This document shows, piece after piece, positions 7,612 through 16,722 of a stretch of DNA of 58,232 nucleotides. The position numbers were made by a program, and so were the translations under genes. How positions within the stretch are numbered: the first letter of the stretch is position 1; each line of letters starts with the position of its first letter. This DNA comes from an uncultured Bacteroidales bacterium. GTDB lineage: Bacteria > Bacteroidota > Bacteroidia > Bacteroidales > P3. The notes under the pieces are model-generated. The model had not been told where the DNA came from and did not search any database. It was given only the letters and a program-made list of their open reading frames with translations. Location of the stretch: the NCBI GenBank assembly GCA_947168515.1, contig CAMVMF010000014.1, positions 1 to 58,232 on the forward strand. The letters run 5' to 3'.

Positions 7612-8439
7612 CTACCAAGTATGCCCGATGGACAAGACGAGTTGCATGTTGTTTCTTGGGACGAGGGCTGAGTTTCGGGCCGTGCCTGACTCTACATCAT
7701 ACAGCACTGAGCCGATGGGAAGAGTATGATAGTCCTCACCCTCCTCAAGTTCTAGCTTGCCGAACAACTTTAACAAACCGAGTGAAGTGATATTATATTG
7801 CAACCTAGCACCTGCAAACCACGAGTCAGAGAACCAATACTTCATCCCCGTGTTTAAATCGACTCCAAAGGAAGTCAAGATGTTCTCAATCATAGTCTCA
7901 CCTTTATCGCGGTCAGCTATGGTCTGTTCCACCCCGTTCAGCTTCAGTTTGGAATTGAAAGATGGGGCAACGTATAGACCCAGACCGACACTTACCGAAA
8001 ACTCGTCATTGATGCGGTGTGAAAGGAAACCCATACCATGTACCATCACCCGTTGCGAAAGGTAACTAACGTCGATATTCTGTTCCTGCCCATTAAGGGT
8101 GAAAGCCACTTTGCTATGGAAGGGGTTGACACTGTAATATGCCTCGAAATAGACGCCCGTTTCCAAAAACCTGTCGTGCTGAGTCTCATGCCCCCAAAAA
8201 AATCCCACCTGATAACCCAAATTGTTCCGTACCATGCTGTCCGCCGTACGGCTGATAGTGGCAGTGCTTCCCTCTGGTGCCTGAGGTCTAAACGCCAACC
8301 ATTGGTGGTAGCCGTATGAGGTACCAACATTGAGCCCAATCTGCCCCTCTCCTTCGCGAAGGAGCGGAACTTCCCTAAACTGTGCCGCTGCGCTCCAGCC
8401 TGCAGCAACCATCGTAAGAATAAGAATGATTTTTTTCAT
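7612..8439 (-). CDS. Porin-like outer-membrane beta-barrel protein
   Basis: 275 residues with a signal peptide (MKKIILILTMVAAGWSAAAQ) and alternating hydrophobic residues and glycine/aromatic turns throughout, ending in a strand that closes with a tryptophan (LVLSIGHTW), as barrels often do. It resembles the general PorT/porin-like small barrels of Bacteroidota, but no specific family can be named. A TATATTTG promoter element lies at 8540-8547, and the leader between it and the ATG contains a tetranucleotide repeat (8484-8509). Confidence 0.75.
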   Translation of the reverse strand: MKKIILILTMVAAGWSAAAQFREVPLLREGEGQIGLNVGTSYGYHQWLAFRPQAPEGSTATISRTADSMVRNNLGYQVGFFWGHETQHDRFLETGVYFEAYYSVNPFHSKVAFTLNGQEQNIDVSYLSQRVMVHGMGFLSHRINDEFSVSVGLGLYVAPSFNSKLKLNGVEQTIADRDKGETMIENILTSFGVDLNTGMKYWFSDSWFAGARLQYNITSLGLLKLFGKLELEEGEDYHTLPIGSVLYDVESGTARNSALVPRNNMQLVLSIGHTW

Positions 8440-8483
8440 AGGTAAAATTAGTATTTATTGTTAATTGAAGTATCAAAAACCGC

Positions 8484-8509
8484 CTATCTATCAATCTATC
8501 TATCTATTA
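8484..8509. repeat. Short tetranucleotide repeat in the leader of the porin-like gene
   Basis: Six near-perfect TATC units (one AATC, the last TATT) on the plus strand, that is GATA on the transcribed strand, between the promoter at 8540 and the start codon at 8439. Short tandem repeats in such a place can slip and change expression; here only the sequence is seen. Confidence 0.6.
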
Positions 8510-8539
8510 AACTACCGCAATATTATTCACCTCACTTTG

Positions 8540-8547
8540 CAAATATA
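8540..8547 (-). promoter_or_regulatory. Promoter -7 element (TATATTTG) of the porin-like gene
   Basis: Minus-strand TATATTTG followed by GCA, a match to the Bacteroidota TAnnTTTG element. It would give a leader of about 95 nt. Confidence 0.6.
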
Positions 8548-9067
8548 CACTTTTTTTCCAACAAAATGGATAAAAACGTTTCTTCCGCCACATCAACCCA
8601 AATAAATTGCAAGTAAACTCCAATATTCGACAGCATTCTTCTTATTGACAGTGATGGTAGCGAAGTCCTTTTTACAATATTTCTGTTTCATTTATGTTAT
8701 TCTATCTTTACATTTCTTTTAGCTAAGCTAAATAATAGCTGAAATAAATATAAACCCGACCCAGCAGATGTTCGGTGCCGTGCCGCTGGTCTGGATTTGC
8801 AATCTGCAAAAACATTTTAGAAAGTAAAAAAACGGATGCGGTGATAATTGATGAGAGGATATTTCGTGGAAAGGATAATGGCTTGACATTCTATTACACT
8901 ATACTACGTGAGGGGGTGTTGAGAGTAGGGTTCGTCGAGACAAAAACGTTATATCTTATTATTAATCATTGCCAAACAGAGGAACACCCGCAAGGAGAGC
9001 TCTCCCGCCCAAGTCATACCCGCCAGCGTCTGACATGCCAAATACTACAGCGGTTAGATGACAATAC
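8548..9067. other. Intergenic region, no gene supported apart from a repeat remnant
   Basis: AT-rich stretch between two convergent or same-strand transcription units. It holds the inverted repeat remnant at 8755-8804. One plus-strand reading frame (8775-9104) runs through the remnant and into the terminator; it has no recognisable motif or start signal and I do not call it. Confidence 0.5.
8755..8804 (+). repeat. Inverted partial copy of the junction repeat
   Basis: CCCGACCCAGCAGATGTTC is the reverse complement of the unit at about 2029-2047, and the following GCCGCTGGTCTGGATTTGC matches the palindrome flank in reverse. So the element also occurs in the opposite orientation and without any Rhs core, as expected for an element with its own spread. 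Confidence 0.75.
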
Positions 9068-9096
9068 AAAAACCCCTCATGCTGTGAGGGGTTTTT
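9068..9096 (-). terminator. Terminator of the aminotransferase gene (bidirectional)
   Basis: Arms AAAAACCCCTCA and TGAGGGGTTTTT, loop TGCTG. The A-run on one side and T-run on the other make it usable from both strands; the minus-strand aminotransferase ends 65 bp before it. Confidence 0.8.
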
Positions 9097-9160
9097 GTGG
9101 GTAAGGCTCTTTGAGCCCTACTATTGTCATCATTTTTATAGGTGGACTTCCTGTATATTC

Positions 9161-10363
9161 TTACTTAAGGTTGGCCAAGGCCTCTTTGATGCGGCGGAGG
9201 GCCTCACGCAGGAGGTCTTCGCTGGTGGCATAGCTGAGGCGGATGCAGGTGTCGTCGCCAAAGGCAGAGCCCATGACAGTGGCCACGTTAGCCTCGTTGA
9301 GGAGATAGAAGGCCATATCGGTCGAGTTCTCTATCTTCTTACCATTGAAGCTCTTGCCATAGTAGGAGCTGACATCGGGGAAGAAGTAGAAGGCACCTTC
9401 GGGCATGGCAACTTTGACACCGGGAATCTCGCTGAGAAGCTGGTAGACCATATCGCGGCGGCGACGGAAGGTCTCGCGCATGTTGATGATGTCCTGACTG
9501 GTAGCGGGGTCCATCTCCATGGCACAGACGCAAGCCTTCAATGCGATGGAACAGGTGGCACTGGTGACTTGGCCCTGCAGTTTGTTGCAGGCTTTGGCGA
9601 TGGCGAGGGGTGCTCCGATGTAACCAACACGCCATCCCGTCATGGCAAAGCCTTTGGCAAGGCCGTTGACGGTGACCACACGGTCGTAGATTTCGGGGAA
9701 CTGGGCAATGCTTTCGTGCTTGCCAACATAGTTGATGTGCTCGTAAATCTCATCGCAGACGACATAGACGTTCTCGTGGCGGGCAATGACTTGGGCCAGG
9801 CCACGGAGCTCTTCTTTGGAGTAGAGCATGCCGGTGGGGTTGCTGGGGCTGGAGAAGATGATAAGCTTGGTCTTGGGGGTGATGGCGGCCTCAAGCTGCT
9901 CGGGGGTCATCTTGAATTTGTTTTCAATCTTGGTCTTGAGGGGAACGACGACACCTTCGGCCAGATGGACAAACTCTTTGTAGGAAACCCAGAAGGGGGT
10001 GGGGATAATAACTTCGTCGCCAGGGTTGACGAGGACTTGGACCACTTGGTAGAGGGCCTGTTTGCCACCCGTGGAGACTACAATCTGCTCAGGTGCATAA
10101 TCGAGGTTGTTGTCGCGTTTGAATTTGCGGCTGATGGCTTCGCGAGTGTCGGCATAGCCGGGGACGGGAGGATAATGAGTGAAGTTATCGTCAATGGCTT
10201 TCTTGGCGGCTTCCTTGATGACTTCGGGGGTGTTGAAATCGGGTTCGCCGATAGAAAGGCTGATTACGTCTTTACCTTGAGCTTTGAGTTCACGTGCCTT
10301 GGCTGTCATGGCGAGAGTCTCGCTCTCGGACATGGTCAGTACTCTTTTACTAATGATTTCCAT
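9161..10363 (-). CDS. aspC: Pyridoxal-phosphate aminotransferase, aspartate aminotransferase type
   Basis: 400 residues from the ATG at 10363 (MEIISKRVLTMSESETLAMT). Fold type I class I/II aminotransferase: GEPDFNTPE near the N-terminus, FSSPSNPTG for substrate and cofactor binding, VCDEIYEHINY with the aspartate that holds the PLP ring nitrogen, and NGLAKGFAMTGWRVGY with the lysine that binds PLP. It should move amino groups between aspartate and 2-oxoglutarate in the cytoplasm. The frame is open 31 codons further upstream, but the promoter element at 10454-10461 lies inside that extension, so the shorter start is right. Family is sure; substrate preference is from similarity only. Confidence 0.92.
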   Translation of the reverse strand: MEIISKRVLTMSESETLAMTAKARELKAQGKDVISLSIGEPDFNTPEVIKEAAKKAIDDNFTHYPPVPGYADTREAISRKFKRDNNLDYAPEQIVVSTGGKQALYQVVQVLVNPGDEVIIPTPFWVSYKEFVHLAEGVVVPLKTKIENKFKMTPEQLEAAITPKTKLIIFSSPSNPTGMLYSKEELRGLAQVIARHENVYVVCDEIYEHINYVGKHESIAQFPEIYDRVVTVNGLAKGFAMTGWRVGYIGAPLAIAKACNKLQGQVTSATCSIALKACVCAMEMDPATSQDIINMRETFRRRRDMVYQLLSEIPGVKVAMPEGAFYFFPDVSSYYGKSFNGKKIENSTDMAFYLLNEANVATVMGSAFGDDTCIRLSYATSEDLLREALRRIKEALANLK

Positions 10364-10453
10364 TGTATGAAATTTTGTGTTATTAATTACTAGTGAATTA
10401 TGGTGGAGAATACCATGAAGCATAGTATGTTCAGCCAACCATTTTTCGGAGTG

Positions 10454-10461
10454 CAAAAATA
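10454..10461 (-). promoter_or_regulatory. Promoter -7 element (TATTTTTG) of aspC
   Basis: Minus-strand TATTTTTGCAC, divergent from the recA promoter 40 bp away. Gives a leader of about 85 nt and decides the aspC start. Confidence 0.65.
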
Positions 10462-10500
10462 CACATTTTTTTTAAAATACTCGATATAAAAAAAAAATTG

Positions 10501-10508
10501 TATATTTG
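10501..10508 (+). promoter_or_regulatory. Promoter -7 element (TATATTTG) of recA
   Basis: TATATTTGTAC about 60 bp before the recA ATG. No clear LexA-type operator was seen around it. Confidence 0.65.
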
Positions 10509-10566
10509 TACTCTCAATACATTAAAGTCTAGACGTATATATTATTAATATAAAGAATTGTAAATT

Positions 10567-11598
10567 ATGGCAAAAGAGATGACAGATGCCGAGGCCCAGA
10601 GGCTCGAAAAATTAAAGATTCTGCAAACCACACTTGACAAGATTGAGAAAAACTACGGCAAAGGTTCCGTAATGAAACTGGGCGACCAGTCGGCCATCAA
10701 GGTGGATGTGATTTCCTCCGGCAGCATCAACCTCGACAACGCTCTTGGCGTGGGAGGTTATCCTCGCGGACGTATCATCGAAATCTACGGACCCGAATCC
10801 TCCGGTAAGACCACACTGGCCATCCACGCCATTGCCGAATGTCAAAAAAATGGCGGCATTGCAGCCTTTATCGATGCCGAACATGCTTTCGACAGTTTTT
10901 ATGCCAAAAAACTGGGTGTCGACATCGACAACCTCTTGGTCTCGCAGCCCGACAACGGAGAGCAGGCCCTCGAAATTGCCGACAACCTGATCCGTTCCGG
11001 TGCCATAGACATCATCGTGGTCGACTCCGTTGCAGCCCTGACCCCCAAGGCTGAAATCGACGGCGAGATGGGCGACTCCAAAGTAGGCCTTCAAGCCCGC
11101 TTGATGAGCCAGGCCATGCGCAAACTCACCTCCACCATAAGCAAGACCAACTGCTGCTGCATTTTCATCAACCAGCTGCGTGAGAAAATAGGTGTGCTTT
11201 TCGGCAACCCCGAAACCACCACCGGCGGCAACGCTTTGAAATTCTATGCCTCGGTCCGCATTGACATACGCAGAACCCAAGCCATCAAGGATGGCGACCA
11301 GAACGTGGGCAACCGCGTGAAAGTAAAGGTGGTGAAAAACAAGGTCGCGCCCCCGTTCCGCGTTTGCGAGTTCGACCTGATGTTTGGCGAAGGCATCTCC
11401 AAAATCGGTGAGATCATCGATCTGGGTGTCGAGTTCGAAATTATCAAAAAGAGTGGCTCTTGGTTCAGCTACGGAGACTCCAAATTGGCTCAAGGACGCG
11501 AGTCCCTCAAACAATTGCTGCGTGACAACCCCGAACTCTGCGAAGAACTCGAAGGCAAGATTCGTGAAGCCATGAAGGAGCGTAACCTCCAAGAATAA
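10567..11598 (+). CDS. recA: RecA recombinase
   Basis: 343 residues, the usual length. Binds single-stranded DNA and catalyses strand exchange and LexA-type coprotease reactions. Walker A GPESSGKT at residues 75-82, Walker [11 protein letters not shown] near 150, the polymerisation and DNA-binding loops including [20 protein letters not shown] near 215, and the C-terminal domain with an acidic end ([19 protein letters not shown]). The [17 protein letters not shown] cysteines are usual for Bacteroidota RecA. First gene of a same-strand run with the barrel protein, relA and mazG. Confidence 0.99.
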   Translation: MAKEMTDAEAQRLEKLKILQTTLDKIEKNYGKGSVMKLGDQSAIKVDVISSGSINLDNALGVGGYPRGRIIEIYGPESSGKTTLAIHAIAECQKNGGIAAFIDAEHAFDSFYAKKLGVDIDNLLVSQPDNGEQALEIADNLIRSGAIDIIVVDSVAALTPKAEIDGEMGDSKVGLQARLMSQAMRKLTSTISKTNCCCIFINQLREKIGVLFGNPETTTGGNALKFYASVRIDIRRTQAIKDGDQNVGNRVKVKVVKNKVAPPFRVCEFDLMFGEGISKIGEIIDLGVEFEIIKKSGSWFSYGDSKLAQGRESLKQLLRDNPELCEELEGKIREAMKERNLQE

Positions 11599-11726
11599 TG
11601 CATCAAGCCACAGCTGCTCGAATTATGAATCTACCATGGCAAGTTCAAACAAACTTACCTCTCACTCATCAATTCGGGGGGAAAACTCACAAAGGTCTAA
11701 ATGAACTTATAGCAGTTTCCATTAGA

Positions 11727-12338
11727 ATGAAGCGATTACTCATAACTCTGGCATTTATATTATTGTCTGCAACAATATGGGCGCAGAGCGACTCCCTCAT
11801 TACCACCGGCATTGCCCAAGACGACACGACCTCTGTTGGGGAGGTTGCCTACAGAGCACCGAATCGAAACCCCATATACTACTTCGGAAGTCCCTTCGCC
11901 AGCCATTTTGCCGAACTCAATTTCATTGTCGGCGATAGCGACCTGGGCATCGGCCTCACCTATACCTACCTGCCCGAAGTGTGGGGCGGACATCTTTTCG
12001 GCTATGCCGGGTTCACCGCCCGCTGGCTGATGGTGGGTGCCGACTATCGCCTTTCTAAACCCTGGAGCAAGGCCGACTGGCAACTCTTTGGCAGCCTCGG
12101 CTACCGCCATGGCAGCACCGATGGCGAACTGCTCTCGGCAGCCTCTCCCAGCAACATCGGATACAGACCCGCCATGGAGGTTGGCATCCGTGTGGGAGGA
12201 ATCCCCTCACGAGGCTCTTTTTGCATGAACAGTGCCAGCCTGGGGGTGCTGACCGATTTCCAGCATTACTATCTCACCTTGGGGTTTAGTGCCTCTTTTG
12301 CTATCTTGTCATCCACTTTCTTCCTTTTAGGGTTATAA
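11727..12338 (+). CDS. Small outer-membrane barrel-like protein
   Basis: 203 residues from the ATG at 11727, chosen because it puts the signal peptide MKRLLITLAFILLSATIWAQ at the N-terminus; the frame itself is open from 11598. The mature part is rich in glycine and aromatic residues with short alternating strands (HFAELNFIVGDSDLGIGLTY, HLFGYAGFTARWLMVGADY), as in small beta-barrels. I do not recognise a named family. It sits 128 bp after recA and 14 bp before relA. Confidence 0.75.
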   Translation: MKRLLITLAFILLSATIWAQSDSLITTGIAQDDTTSVGEVAYRAPNRNPIYYFGSPFASHFAELNFIVGDSDLGIGLTYTYLPEVWGGHLFGYAGFTARWLMVGADYRLSKPWSKADWQLFGSLGYRHGSTDGELLSAASPSNIGYRPAMEVGIRVGGIPSRGSFCMNSASLGVLTDFQHYYLTLGFSASFAILSSTFFLLGL

Positions 12339-12352
12339 CTAAGAAACGACAC

Positions 12353-14581
12353 ATGTACGTAATTGACGAACAACGAGAAGAACAAGAAATACAGGCAAAG
12401 TATGAAGAACTAGTTGCAGCATGTCGCAGCAACTACCCCATCTCAAAAGATGAGGAGGAGGAAATTTTCCGTGCCTTTTCTGTGGCCAAACGTGCCCATG
12501 CCGGCACCCGCCGCAAATCGGGCGAACCATACATCTTTCACCCTATGGCCGTAGCCCTCATCGCCGTTCGGGAAGTGGGCCTAGGCCCCATTGCCGCCGT
12601 TTGCGCCCTGCTGCACGACGTAGTGGAAGACACCGACATCACGCTTGACCAGATTAGGACCATTTTTGGCGAGCGAGTGGCAAAGATTGTCGACGGCGTA
12701 ACCAAAATCAATGACGTGAAGATTTTGCAACAGACCGACTCCAAACAGGCCGAAAACTACCGCAAAATCCTGCTTTCGATGTGCAACGATGCCTACGTCA
12801 TCTTCCTCAAGATCTGCGACCGGCTACACAATATGCGCACACTGGACTCGATGAAAGACACCAAGAAATTGGCCATCTCCTCCGAGACCCACTACCTGTA
12901 TGTTCCACTCGCCCACCGTCTAGGCCTATACACCATCAAGACCGAACTGGAGGAGTTGGTGATGAAATACACCAACCCTGTCAAGTACAACGAGATAGCC
13001 TCCCTCATAGAACAGTCGCGGGCCAAAGGTACCGCCGAGAAGCTGAATGTATGCCTCAAACAGCCCATCATCAAAATGCTGGACGACAACGGCTACAAAT
13101 ACACCCTCAAAACACGCATCAAATCGGTCTACAGCTGCTGGAAGAAGATGGAGCGCAAAGGCATCAACTTCGAACAAATCTTCGACCTCTATGCCATGCG
13201 CATCATCCTGGACGTACCTCTCTCAGAAGAAAAGGCCGAATGTTTCAAAGTTTACTCCCTTATCACCTCTACTTTCCGCCCAGACCCTGCACGTTTTCGC
13301 GACTGGATTACCACCCCCAAAACCAACGGCTACGAGTCGCTACAAACCACGGTAATGACTTCTTTCGGCCAATGGGTAGAAATACAGATACGCACCAAAC
13401 GGATGGATGTGATTGCCGAGAAAGGTATGGCCGCCCACTTCCTCTACAAGGAGGCCCATCCCGAAGAGAATATTGCCAACAGCCCCGTGGAAATATGGCT
13501 GCAGCAAATCCGTAGCACACTGGAGAACACACAGAAGAGTGCCCTAGACCTCGTTGAAGAATTCAAAGAAACGCTGTACACCAAAGAGATTTACCTTTTC
13601 ACCCCCAGAGGAGACATGCGCAAACTCCCTGCCCATTCCACGGTCCTAGACTTCGCTTTCAGCATCCATTCCGACCTAGGACTCCACTGCATTGGGGCCA
13701 AAGTCAACGGCAAGGTACAGCCTATTAGTTACAAACTACGTGCTGGAGAGCAGGTTCAAGTGCTCACTAGCCCCAAGATACGACCCACCGACGAATGGGT
13801 CAACTACGCCAACACTGCCCGCACCAAAGAGGCACTGAAAGACTTCCTGCGCAACCAACGCAAAGGCTACCGCGAAGAAGGCGAAAACCGTTTGGAGAGC
13901 ATCCTGCAGAAATTACACCTGCAGAATACCCCAGCCAATATCGGACAGATCAAACGTTTCCTGCAACTGAAAAGCGAAACCGACCTCTTCTTCCAGTTAG
14001 CTATGGGCACCATCACCGAACAAGACATCGCCCGCAGCTTCGGCCGCATAAATCTTGACGGCCACAACAATTATTTCTTGGGCGAATACGGCTCCATTTT
14101 CGAGAAGAACAGCACCGCTATACGCAACAACGGCGGCCAGCAGTCTTTCCTGCTGGACAAAGAGTACGAGAGTTACAATACCGAACCCGCCCCCTGCTGC
14201 AACCCCGTGCAGGGCGACCACGTAATCGGCATTGTGACCGACGGCAAAATCATGGTCCACCGCACCAACTGCAAAGTGGCCATGGACGAGATGGCCAACC
14301 ACGAAAACCGCATCGTGCGTGCCCGTTGGCGGCCCGGCGAGCACGTCTCGCTGATGTCGGGCATTGCCTTCACGGCCATCGACCGGCAGGGGCTCCTCAC
14401 CGACATCACCCAGATTGTCAGCAACCAAATGAACCTCAACATGCGAGCCATCACCCTCGAAGCTGTCGAAGGCGTTGTCCGCGGCATCATCATGCTCTAT
14501 GTGCTCGACCTGGCCAACCTCACACAACTTATTAATAACCTCAAATCCATCGAAGGCATCGAGGAGGTACGCCGCCTATGA
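12353..14581 (+). CDS. relA: Bifunctional (p)ppGpp synthetase/hydrolase, RelA/SpoT family
   Basis: 742 residues. N-terminal HD hydrolase domain with FHPMAVA (near 63), LLHDVVEDTD (87-95), so hydrolysis looks intact; synthetase domain at about 230-370 with RIKSVYSCWKKMERKG, FDLYAMRII and TTPKTNGYESLQTTV; TGS domain near 405-465 (IYLFTPRGDMRKLP); a CC-containing segment (EPAPCCNPVQGDHVIG) and a C-terminal ACT domain. It makes and breaks the stringent-response alarmone. Its stop codon overlaps the start of mazG by 4 nt (ATGA). Confidence 0.97.
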   Translation: MYVIDEQREEQEIQAKYEELVAACRSNYPISKDEEEEIFRAFSVAKRAHAGTRRKSGEPYIFHPMAVALIAVREVGLGPIAAVCALLHDVVEDTDITLDQIRTIFGERVAKIVDGVTKINDVKILQQTDSKQAENYRKILLSMCNDAYVIFLKICDRLHNMRTLDSMKDTKKLAISSETHYLYVPLAHRLGLYTIKTELEELVMKYTNPVKYNEIASLIEQSRAKGTAEKLNVCLKQPIIKMLDDNGYKYTLKTRIKSVYSCWKKMERKGINFEQIFDLYAMRIILDVPLSEEKAECFKVYSLITSTFRPDPARFRDWITTPKTNGYESLQTTVMTSFGQWVEIQIRTKRMDVIAEKGMAAHFLYKEAHPEENIANSPVEIWLQQIRSTLENTQKSALDLVEEFKETLYTKEIYLFTPRGDMRKLPAHSTVLDFAFSIHSDLGLHCIGAKVNGKVQPISYKLRAGEQVQVLTSPKIRPTDEWVNYANTARTKEALKDFLRNQRKGYREEGENRLESILQKLHLQNTPANIGQIKRFLQLKSETDLFFQLAMGTITEQDIARSFGRINLDGHNNYFLGEYGSIFEKNSTAIRNNGGQQSFLLDKEYESYNTEPAPCCNPVQGDHVIGIVTDGKIMVHRTNCKVAMDEMANHENRIVRARWRPGEHVSLMSGIAFTAIDRQGLLTDITQIVSNQMNLNMRAITLEAVEGVVRGIIMLYVLDLANLTQLINNLKSIEGIEEVRRL

Positions 14582-15228
14582 ATCCTCAAACCATTGAAGC
14601 TTTCGAACGGCTCAACAACACTTTGGACATCGTCCGCAAAGAATGTCCATGGGACCGCGTGCAGACCATGGAAAGCCTACGATACCTTACCATCGAAGAA
14701 ACCTACGAACTCAGCGAGGCCATCCTGGGCATCCTTGCTGCCAAAGACAAGGATGAAACAATGGCCAACAACGAGATGAAGAAAGAACTGGGAGACCTGT
14801 TCATGCACCTGCTTTTCTATTGCAAAATAGCAGAGGAGGAGGGCCGATTTGACACCGCCGACGTTTTCAACGCCATCAGCAACAAGTTGGTCAACCGGCA
14901 TCCCTTCATCTTTCGCAAAGAAGAATACCACGGAGAGAGTTGGGAACAAATCAAGATGCACGAAGGCCGCAAATCGGTACTCGAAGGGGTGCCCGCCTCC
15001 CTTCCACCCTTGGTAAAAGCCGTTCGCATGCAGGAAAAAGCAGCCGGCATCGGCTACAAAATGGCAGAGGAAAAAATGGAACTAAAAGAGGACATGACAG
15101 AGGAACAATTCGGTCAACTCTTGTTCAACCTCATCCACTGGGCACACAACCATGGTATCAATGCCGATTCCGCACTCAGCAAGGCTAATTTGCACTTTCA
15201 GCAAAAAGTACAGTCCTTTGAATTCTAA
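14578..15228 (+). CDS. mazG: MazG nucleoside triphosphate pyrophosphohydrolase
   Basis: 216 residues, starting inside the relA stop. Splits NTPs to NMP and pyrophosphate. PWDRVQTMESLRYLTIEETY with the EExxE metal-binding motif, then KKELGDLFMHLLF (second acidic motif), NRHPFIFRKEEY and the WEQIKMHEGRK segment, all typical of MazG. Somewhat shorter than the E. coli protein. The tight overlap with relA ties it to alarmone or nucleotide control; in E. coli MazG is also encoded downstream of relA and lowers ppGpp. Confidence 0.95.
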   Translation: MNPQTIEAFERLNNTLDIVRKECPWDRVQTMESLRYLTIEETYELSEAILGILAAKDKDETMANNEMKKELGDLFMHLLFYCKIAEEEGRFDTADVFNAISNKLVNRHPFIFRKEEYHGESWEQIKMHEGRKSVLEGVPASLPPLVKAVRMQEKAAGIGYKMAEEKMELKEDMTEEQFGQLLFNLIHWAHNHGINADSALSKANLHFQQKVQSFEF

Positions 15229-15276
15229 AACCGAATGGGTCTGAGGAGGGGCATTTATTATCAACCCCTAAGAAAA

Positions 15277-16719
15277 TCATGCCTTAGCATCAATAGAACC
15301 TTTCGTCCCGGACTTTACCTTCTCTTTTATTCTGAACCATCGTTTCCAAGTGTGCAAGTCGAAAAGACTGGAATCAGTGGTGGCTTGCCATGTCAACAAA
15401 GCACCTATAGGAATAAAAACAAAGGTTGATATCCACATACCCACAGGGCCCATGGCACTCTCTCGCACCGATTTCTCGCTAATCATGCCAATGACATAAT
15501 ACAGCACAAAGAACACCACCGAGGCCACCAAGGGCATTCCTAGACCGCCCTTGCGCACAATAGAACCAAAGGGCGCACCTATAAGGAAAAGGAGCAGGCA
15601 GGCCACAGAAAGTGTGAACTTACGCATCAACTCGATGTAATGACGGTTGATATACTCTTTGTCGGACTGTATCATTGCCTTATACAAGCCCACATCGGAC
15701 ATGGCCCCCTGTAGTTGCAGTCGGGCTTGTTCATAAATACGACTACGGACTTCCGGTGTGGTATCTGCAATGTGTTTGGCCACATCGAAATAGGCAGTAC
15801 TGTCGCCTTGGTGATCTCGGGAATAGCGGTATACCCTCATCTTCTCTATCACATTCTTCCCCAGCTCACCATATCTATAATTCAACTGATTCTCTAAGGC
15901 GGACACCGAAGAGTCTAACTGAACCACATTCAGCATCTGATAATGGCCCGAAAAGAACTGGTCGTCGGACTTGGAAAAAGCAAAACTAGAGATATCGAAA
16001 GTAAGCACCTGTTCGTCGAAACCAATACTGGTTAGCGGGCGCTTCTCATAGTTATCGCCATCCTGGGGCTCACTATAGGTATAGCCATTCTTAAGGGTGA
16101 ACACCAAATAGTGGTCATCTGGGGTAGACTGCATATACCCATGGTCAGCAACAATAATATTGGTGCGATTGATTCCCTCCGTATGGTCGTAAATAATAAT
16201 GTCGCGAAGGGTGCGACCGTCGGGGTCTTTACTATTCACCCTAATCACATAACCGTCAATCTCGTTATAATACTCACTCGGACGGATGCTCACGGCTGGT
16301 TTCTTCCGCTGGACATCATAGAGCGTCGTCCGGTACTTATACATGGCCACAGGCAAGACATTATTGGCAAAATAGAATGCCACTAATGTCAGCAAAACAG
16401 CCACAAAAGCCATAGGCATCATCACCCTTCGAAGCGAAATGCCGCCGGCCTTGATAGCTATGAGCTCATATTTCTCACCAAAATTACCCATAGTCATAAT
16501 GGAGGCAAAAAGCACGGCTATAGGCAACGCCATGGGCACAAAGGTGGCCGAAGCATATAAGAGCAACTGGGCAATAACGCTGAACTCCAAACCCTTGCCC
16601 ACCAAGTCGTCGATATACTTCCACACAAACTGCATCAGCAGCACGAACACAGCAATGGCGAACGTCAGCAGGAGAGGTCCTAAGAAGGATTTTAATATCA
16701 GCCTGTCCAGCTTCTTCAT
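15277..16719 (-). CDS. lptF: LptF/LptG-type permease (YjgP/YjgQ family)
   Basis: 480 residues. Three hydrophobic segments near the N-terminus (LLLTFAIAVFVLLMQFV; VPMALPIAVLFASIMTMG; VVLLTLVAF-like), a large periplasmic beta-rich part (about 110-350) and three more membrane segments at the C-terminus (LSVACLLLFLIGAPFGSIVRKGGLGMP). This is the inner-membrane part of the LPS transport bridge. Bacteroidota often have one or two such genes; F or G cannot be told apart. Begins 3 bp after rseP ends. Confidence 0.92.
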   Translation of the reverse strand: MKKLDRLILKSFLGPLLLTFAIAVFVLLMQFVWKYIDDLVGKGLEFSVIAQLLLYASATFVPMALPIAVLFASIMTMGNFGEKYELIAIKAGGISLRRVMMPMAFVAVLLTLVAFYFANNVLPVAMYKYRTTLYDVQRKKPAVSIRPSEYYNEIDGYVIRVNSKDPDGRTLRDIIIYDHTEGINRTNIIVADHGYMQSTPDDHYLVFTLKNGYTYSEPQDGDNYEKRPLTSIGFDEQVLTFDISSFAFSKSDDQFFSGHYQMLNVVQLDSSVSALENQLNYRYGELGKNVIEKMRVYRYSRDHQGDSTAYFDVAKHIADTTPEVRSRIYEQARLQLQGAMSDVGLYKAMIQSDKEYINRHYIELMRKFTLSVACLLLFLIGAPFGSIVRKGGLGMPLVASVVFFVLYYVIGMISEKSVRESAMGPVGMWISTFVFIPIGALLTWQATTDSSLFDLHTWKRWFRIKEKVKSGTKGSIDAKA

Positions 16720-16722
16720 CTA

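Noticed and set aside
8775..9104. Plus-strand 109-codon frame
   Set aside because: Starts in a repeat remnant and ends in a terminator; no motif, no promoter.
9095..10393. Plus-strand 432-codon frame
   Set aside because: Antisense shadow of the aminotransferase, glycine- and valine-rich as such shadows are.
10612..11592. Minus-strand 326-codon frame
   Set aside because: Antisense shadow of recA.
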